Shown in pieces: positions 22,092 through 24,342 of a DNA stretch of 24,342 nucleotides. A program made the position numbers and the translations under genes. The stretch is from assembly GCA_900754515.1 (NCBI GenBank), contig CAAEDD010000196.1, forward strand, positions 1-24,342, written 5' to 3'. This DNA is from an uncultured Oscillospiraceae bacterium. GTDB taxonomy: Bacteria; Bacillota; Clostridia; Oscillospirales; Oscillospiraceae. The notes beneath the pieces were generated by a model that saw only the letters and a program-made list of their open reading frames with translations, was not told the origin of the DNA and did not search any database. Numbering within the stretch: the stretch's first letter is position 1; the number at the start of each line of letters is the position of its first letter.

Positions 22092-23432
22092 ATGGGAAAA
22101 ACCTTCAGGCTCCTTGCAATACTGCTGTTGTGTGCCATGTTGCTGCCCGGCAGCCCGGCCTATGCTGCCGATGCAGACACGGACAGCGAAAAAGTGAATC
22201 TCAGCAGCGGCGTGGAGGAGGACAGCATCCTGGACGACACGGTGCTCACCTCCAAGGTTGAAAGCTTTCTGAAAGAATGGGACATTGACCCGGAGCAGAT
22301 AAGCGTGGGCTACTGCTATACCGCCACAGGGGACAGCTGGTACTATAACGGAGAGGAATGGTTCTATCCCGCCAGTATGTACAAGGTGCCCCTTATGATG
22401 CTGGTGGCGGAAAAAGAGTATAACGGAGAGATTACTCAGGACACTGAGATACACGGGGAGAAACTGAGCCGTATAGAGGAACTCATACTCACCCATTCCA
22501 ACAATGACTGGGCCCATATAATCCGTGACTACATGGGCGGGGACGACGTGTGGCGGGAGGAGGCCAAAAAGTTTGCTCAGCTCAAAGAGGAAGATTACGA
22601 CCCGGACTATCTGGATTACTGCTACTTTAATAATATGTACATGACCCAGGTCATGGAGACGCTGTATTTTGAAAAGGAGCGGTTTCCCAATGTGATAGAA
22701 TGCCTTCTGGCAGCCGAGCCTGGAGAGTATTACAAGTCCACCTTGGAGGACAAGTATGAAATAGCCCAGAAATACGGTAGTTTTCAGGACAGCCGCGGGG
22801 AATGGTTCAACCATTGCAGCGCCATAATCTATACTCCAAACCCATGCATAGTCACGGTTATGACCAGCAACGTCACCAAGTACGAGACCATCATAGCCAA
22901 GCTGGGAGACATCCTGGTTGACTATACTTTGCAGTTGGATACCCAGTTGGAGAGCCATAAGCAGCAGCTGGAGGAGGCTGCGGCGGAGGAGCAGCGGCTC
23001 CAGGAAGAGGCAGCGGCTGAAGCCCAGCGCCAGCTTGAGGAACAGCAGCGCCTGGAAGAGGAACAGCAGCGCCAGCTGGAGGAGCAGCAGGCCGCGGAGG
23101 CCAAGGCTCAGCGCCGTAAGGAAATTGTCGGTTATGTTTTGAAAGGTGCGGCAGCTCTGGCTGTTCTGGCTGTGGCGGTCCTGGTTGTGAGAGCTGCAGT
23201 GATAAGCAAGCGGAAAAAAGCCGAGAGAGAAAAGCAGCGCCGTATGGCCCAACGTTCCCGCCGCCGGGAAAATGAAGAATATCTGAGAGGCGGAGGGAGT
23301 CCCGTACCCGGTGATGATACACGTAATAGGTCCGGGGATAAGGCTGCGGCCCCGCCCAGGCAGGTAGGCCGGGAGCCGGGGAAAAACAGGGGCGCCAGAA
23401 ACCGCGGCGGAAAATACACACCCCGCCATTGA
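22092..23432 (+). CDS. Secreted serine hydrolase (class A beta-lactamase-like) with coiled coil and C-terminal membrane anchor
   Basis: A 446-residue protein. A signal peptide (1 to about 25, ending AYA) leads to a beta-lactamase/PBP-like domain with S95-x2-K98 (ASMYK), the S136-N137 pair (HSNND) and K227-Y-G (QKYGS), the three motifs of the SxxK fold. I see no clear class-A Glu of the omega loop, so peptidoglycan-related or esterase activity, or none, is as likely as drug hydrolysis. Residues about 282-343 form a Gln/Glu/Ala-rich coiled coil, followed by a membrane helix (about 345-369) and a basic tail (about 370-446). I infer an external enzyme on a stalk with a positively charged cytoplasmic tail. 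GGAAG at 22080-22084 supports ATG 22092. Confidence 0.8.
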   Translation: MGKTFRLLAILLLCAMLLPGSPAYAADADTDSEKVNLSSGVEEDSILDDTVLTSKVESFLKEWDIDPEQISVGYCYTATGDSWYYNGEEWFYPASMYKVPLMMLVAEKEYNGEITQDTEIHGEKLSRIEELILTHSNNDWAHIIRDYMGGDDVWREEAKKFAQLKEEDYDPDYLDYCYFNNMYMTQVMETLYFEKERFPNVIECLLAAEPGEYYKSTLEDKYEIAQKYGSFQDSRGEWFNHCSAIIYTPNPCIVTVMTSNVTKYETIIAKLGDILVDYTLQLDTQLESHKQQLEEAAAEEQRLQEEAAAEAQRQLEEQQRLEEEQQRQLEEQQAAEAKAQRRKEIVGYVLKGAAALAVLAVAVLVVRAAVISKRKKAEREKQRRMAQRSRRRENEEYLRGGGSPVPGDDTRNRSGDKAAAPPRQVGREPGKNRGARNRGGKYTPRH

Positions 23433-23459
23433 CGCAGATAAAAAGTCCCGGAGGGAAAA

Positions 23460-24263
23460 ATGAAAAGATTCATATGCATATTGCTGATACTGTGCATGGC
23501 GCTGGGATTGTGCGCCTGCGGCGGCTTTGGATACGGAGTCAAGGAGGTACAGGTACTGGTTGAACAGGAATATTCCCTGGCCTTCCGTAACAACGACCCG
23601 CTGTATCTGTATGTGACGGCAGCTATCAGTGTGCTGGCGGCCCAGGGCAAGGTGGAGGAACTGAGCGCAAAATGGCTTGGAGACTCCAACGCAATAAAAT
23701 TTGCAAAGCAGGCAGATGCCCTGGACAACCTGCCCGAAGCGGAAGAGCGCATATTCACCGTAGGCATGGATATAAATTCCTTCCCCATGGCATATCTGTC
23801 CAACGGTGAATTCTGGGGACTAGACGCGGAGCTAGCAAGAGCGGTGGCCGAGCTCCTTGGATGGGAGCTGAGATTCCAGGAGATAGAAAAAGAAAACGTG
23901 TATGTGGAGCTGTCCTCAGGAAATATTGACTGTGCCTGGGGCGGAGTTGCCCTGGACCCGACGGAAGTGGAACAGAAGCTGTACACTAGCTACGGGCCGT
24001 ACATAGAAAACAATATAGTAATTGTTGCCAGGAACGGTTCGGCGGTTTGGAACAAACTGCGCCTTAACGGCAGAAAGATGGTCATGCCCTCCACTCCCGA
24101 GGCCATGGAGGCCCTGAACACGGATGAACGCCTGTCAAAACGCCTGGGACAGATAACCCGCCTTGCAGGGGGGACTACGGAATGTTTTGAATATCTCTAT
24201 GCCGGAAACTGTGATGTGGTTCTTACCGACAGCACAGCCATGATGTATTTTAACTGCCATTGA
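23460..24263 (+). CDS. Lipoprotein with an apparently circularly permuted family-3 solute-binding domain
   Basis: A 267-residue lipoprotein: signal peptide with lipobox L17-C-A-C20, so C20 is the expected lipidated residue. Residues 98-263 read as the start and middle of a family-3 amino-acid-type binding protein (PF00497): FTVGMDINSFPM, GFDxELA-like GLDAELARAVAE, and DVVLTDSTAMMYF. The canonical ending is missing there. Instead, residues 32-74 (EYSLAFRNNDP ... GKVEELSAKWLG) look like that ending, placed first and joined by a linker (75-97). The Arg of the usual TPER ligand motif is absent (DPTE at 166-169), so the ligand may not be an amino acid. GGAGG precedes the ATG. No ABC permease or ATPase gene is in the window. 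A degenerate tandem duplication is the alternative. Confidence 0.75.
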   Translation: MKRFICILLILCMALGLCACGGFGYGVKEVQVLVEQEYSLAFRNNDPLYLYVTAAISVLAAQGKVEELSAKWLGDSNAIKFAKQADALDNLPEAEERIFTVGMDINSFPMAYLSNGEFWGLDAELARAVAELLGWELRFQEIEKENVYVELSSGNIDCAWGGVALDPTEVEQKLYTSYGPYIENNIVIVARNGSAVWNKLRLNGRKMVMPSTPEAMEALNTDERLSKRLGQITRLAGGTTECFEYLYAGNCDVVLTDSTAMMYFNCH

Positions 24264-24282
24264 TGAGAATCACGGCAATAAA

Positions 24283-24342
24283 TAGCATAAAGACAAATAC
24301 CGCCTGCCGGATATCCGGCAGGCGGTATTTGTCTTTATGCTA
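24283..24342. repeat. Perfect 60-bp palindrome at the window end, containing a terminator hairpin
   Basis: Bases 24283-24312 are the exact reverse complement of 24313-24342, with no unpaired base; the centre is GGATATCC. The inner part (about 24295-24330: GC-rich stem followed by TTTGTCTTT) is a normal bidirectional terminator for the lipoprotein gene, whose stop lies 19 bases before the repeat. The symmetry extends to the last base of the window, which suggests a contig end or an assembly fold-back at a hairpin. Confidence 0.9.

Noticed and set aside
24264..24342. Missing end of the binding protein continuing after a frameshift
   Set aside because: Only 19 bases separate the stop from the palindrome, and no frame there encodes the expected AFRxxDP or KWxG segment.
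1..24342. CRISPR arrays, tRNA or rRNA genes, insertion sequences
   Set aside because: No spaced direct-repeat series, no tRNA-like or rRNA-like stretch and no transposase or integrase frame was seen.

Overview
The window reads as a chromosomal segment of a Gram-positive, endospore-forming anaerobe of the class Clostridia, most likely in or near the Oscillospiraceae. The signs are the clostridial block pyrH-frr-uppS-(gap)-dxr-rseP-ispG-polC, a PolC-type replicative polymerase, the MEP isoprenoid route, and three sporulation genes: a SpoIIQ-type M23 peptidase behind a textbook sigma-F promoter, sigE, and its protease spoIIGA. Base composition is moderately GC-rich. Isoleucine is nevertheless written mostly with ATA (20 of 29 in ispG), which is distinctive.

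Layout. Positions 1-34 hold the terminator of a gene that lies off the left edge. Positions 45-947 are the spoIIQ unit. Positions 993-3416 are a four-gene membrane operon (DUF2975 protein, small Xre/YozG-type HTH regulator, DUF4153/DUF4173-like protein, small membrane protein). A 13-bp inverted repeat touches its -35 box. Positions 3371-6214 hold a MATE exporter and a DUF6056-like multi-membrane protein, read from a promoter nested inside the preceding terminator. On the minus strand, spoIIGA and sigE run from 7825 to 6252, facing away from pyrH. Positions 7872-18003 are the long housekeeping operon. An AlkD-like HEAT-repeat protein sits where cdsA is usually found between uppS and dxr, and five genes in two runs are joined by 4-base ATGA overlaps. 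Positions 18115-19820 hold a beta-CASP metallo-beta-lactamase-fold RNase.

The right end (19840-24263) is the accessory part: a degenerate protein-kinase lobe joined through one membrane helix to an extracellular C-type lectin domain, a GNAT acetyltransferase, a secreted class-A beta-lactamase-like serine hydrolase that is re-anchored by a C-terminal helix, and a lipoprotein whose solute-binding domain appears circularly permuted (canonical C-terminal end placed first). The window closes on a perfect 60-bp palindrome that ends exactly at the last base.

Together the housekeeping genes cover pyrimidine nucleotide supply (pyrH), ribosome recycling (frr), isoprenoid precursor and carrier lipid synthesis (dxr, ispG, uppS), regulated membrane proteolysis (rseP), replication (polC) and RNA processing. 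spoIIGA/sigE and spoIIQ act on the two sides of the sporulation septum. The best candidates for undescribed biology are the permuted lipoprotein and the pseudokinase-lectin receptor. I saw no rRNA, tRNA, CRISPR array, insertion sequence or prophage gene. No gene-free stretch exceeds 300 bases.
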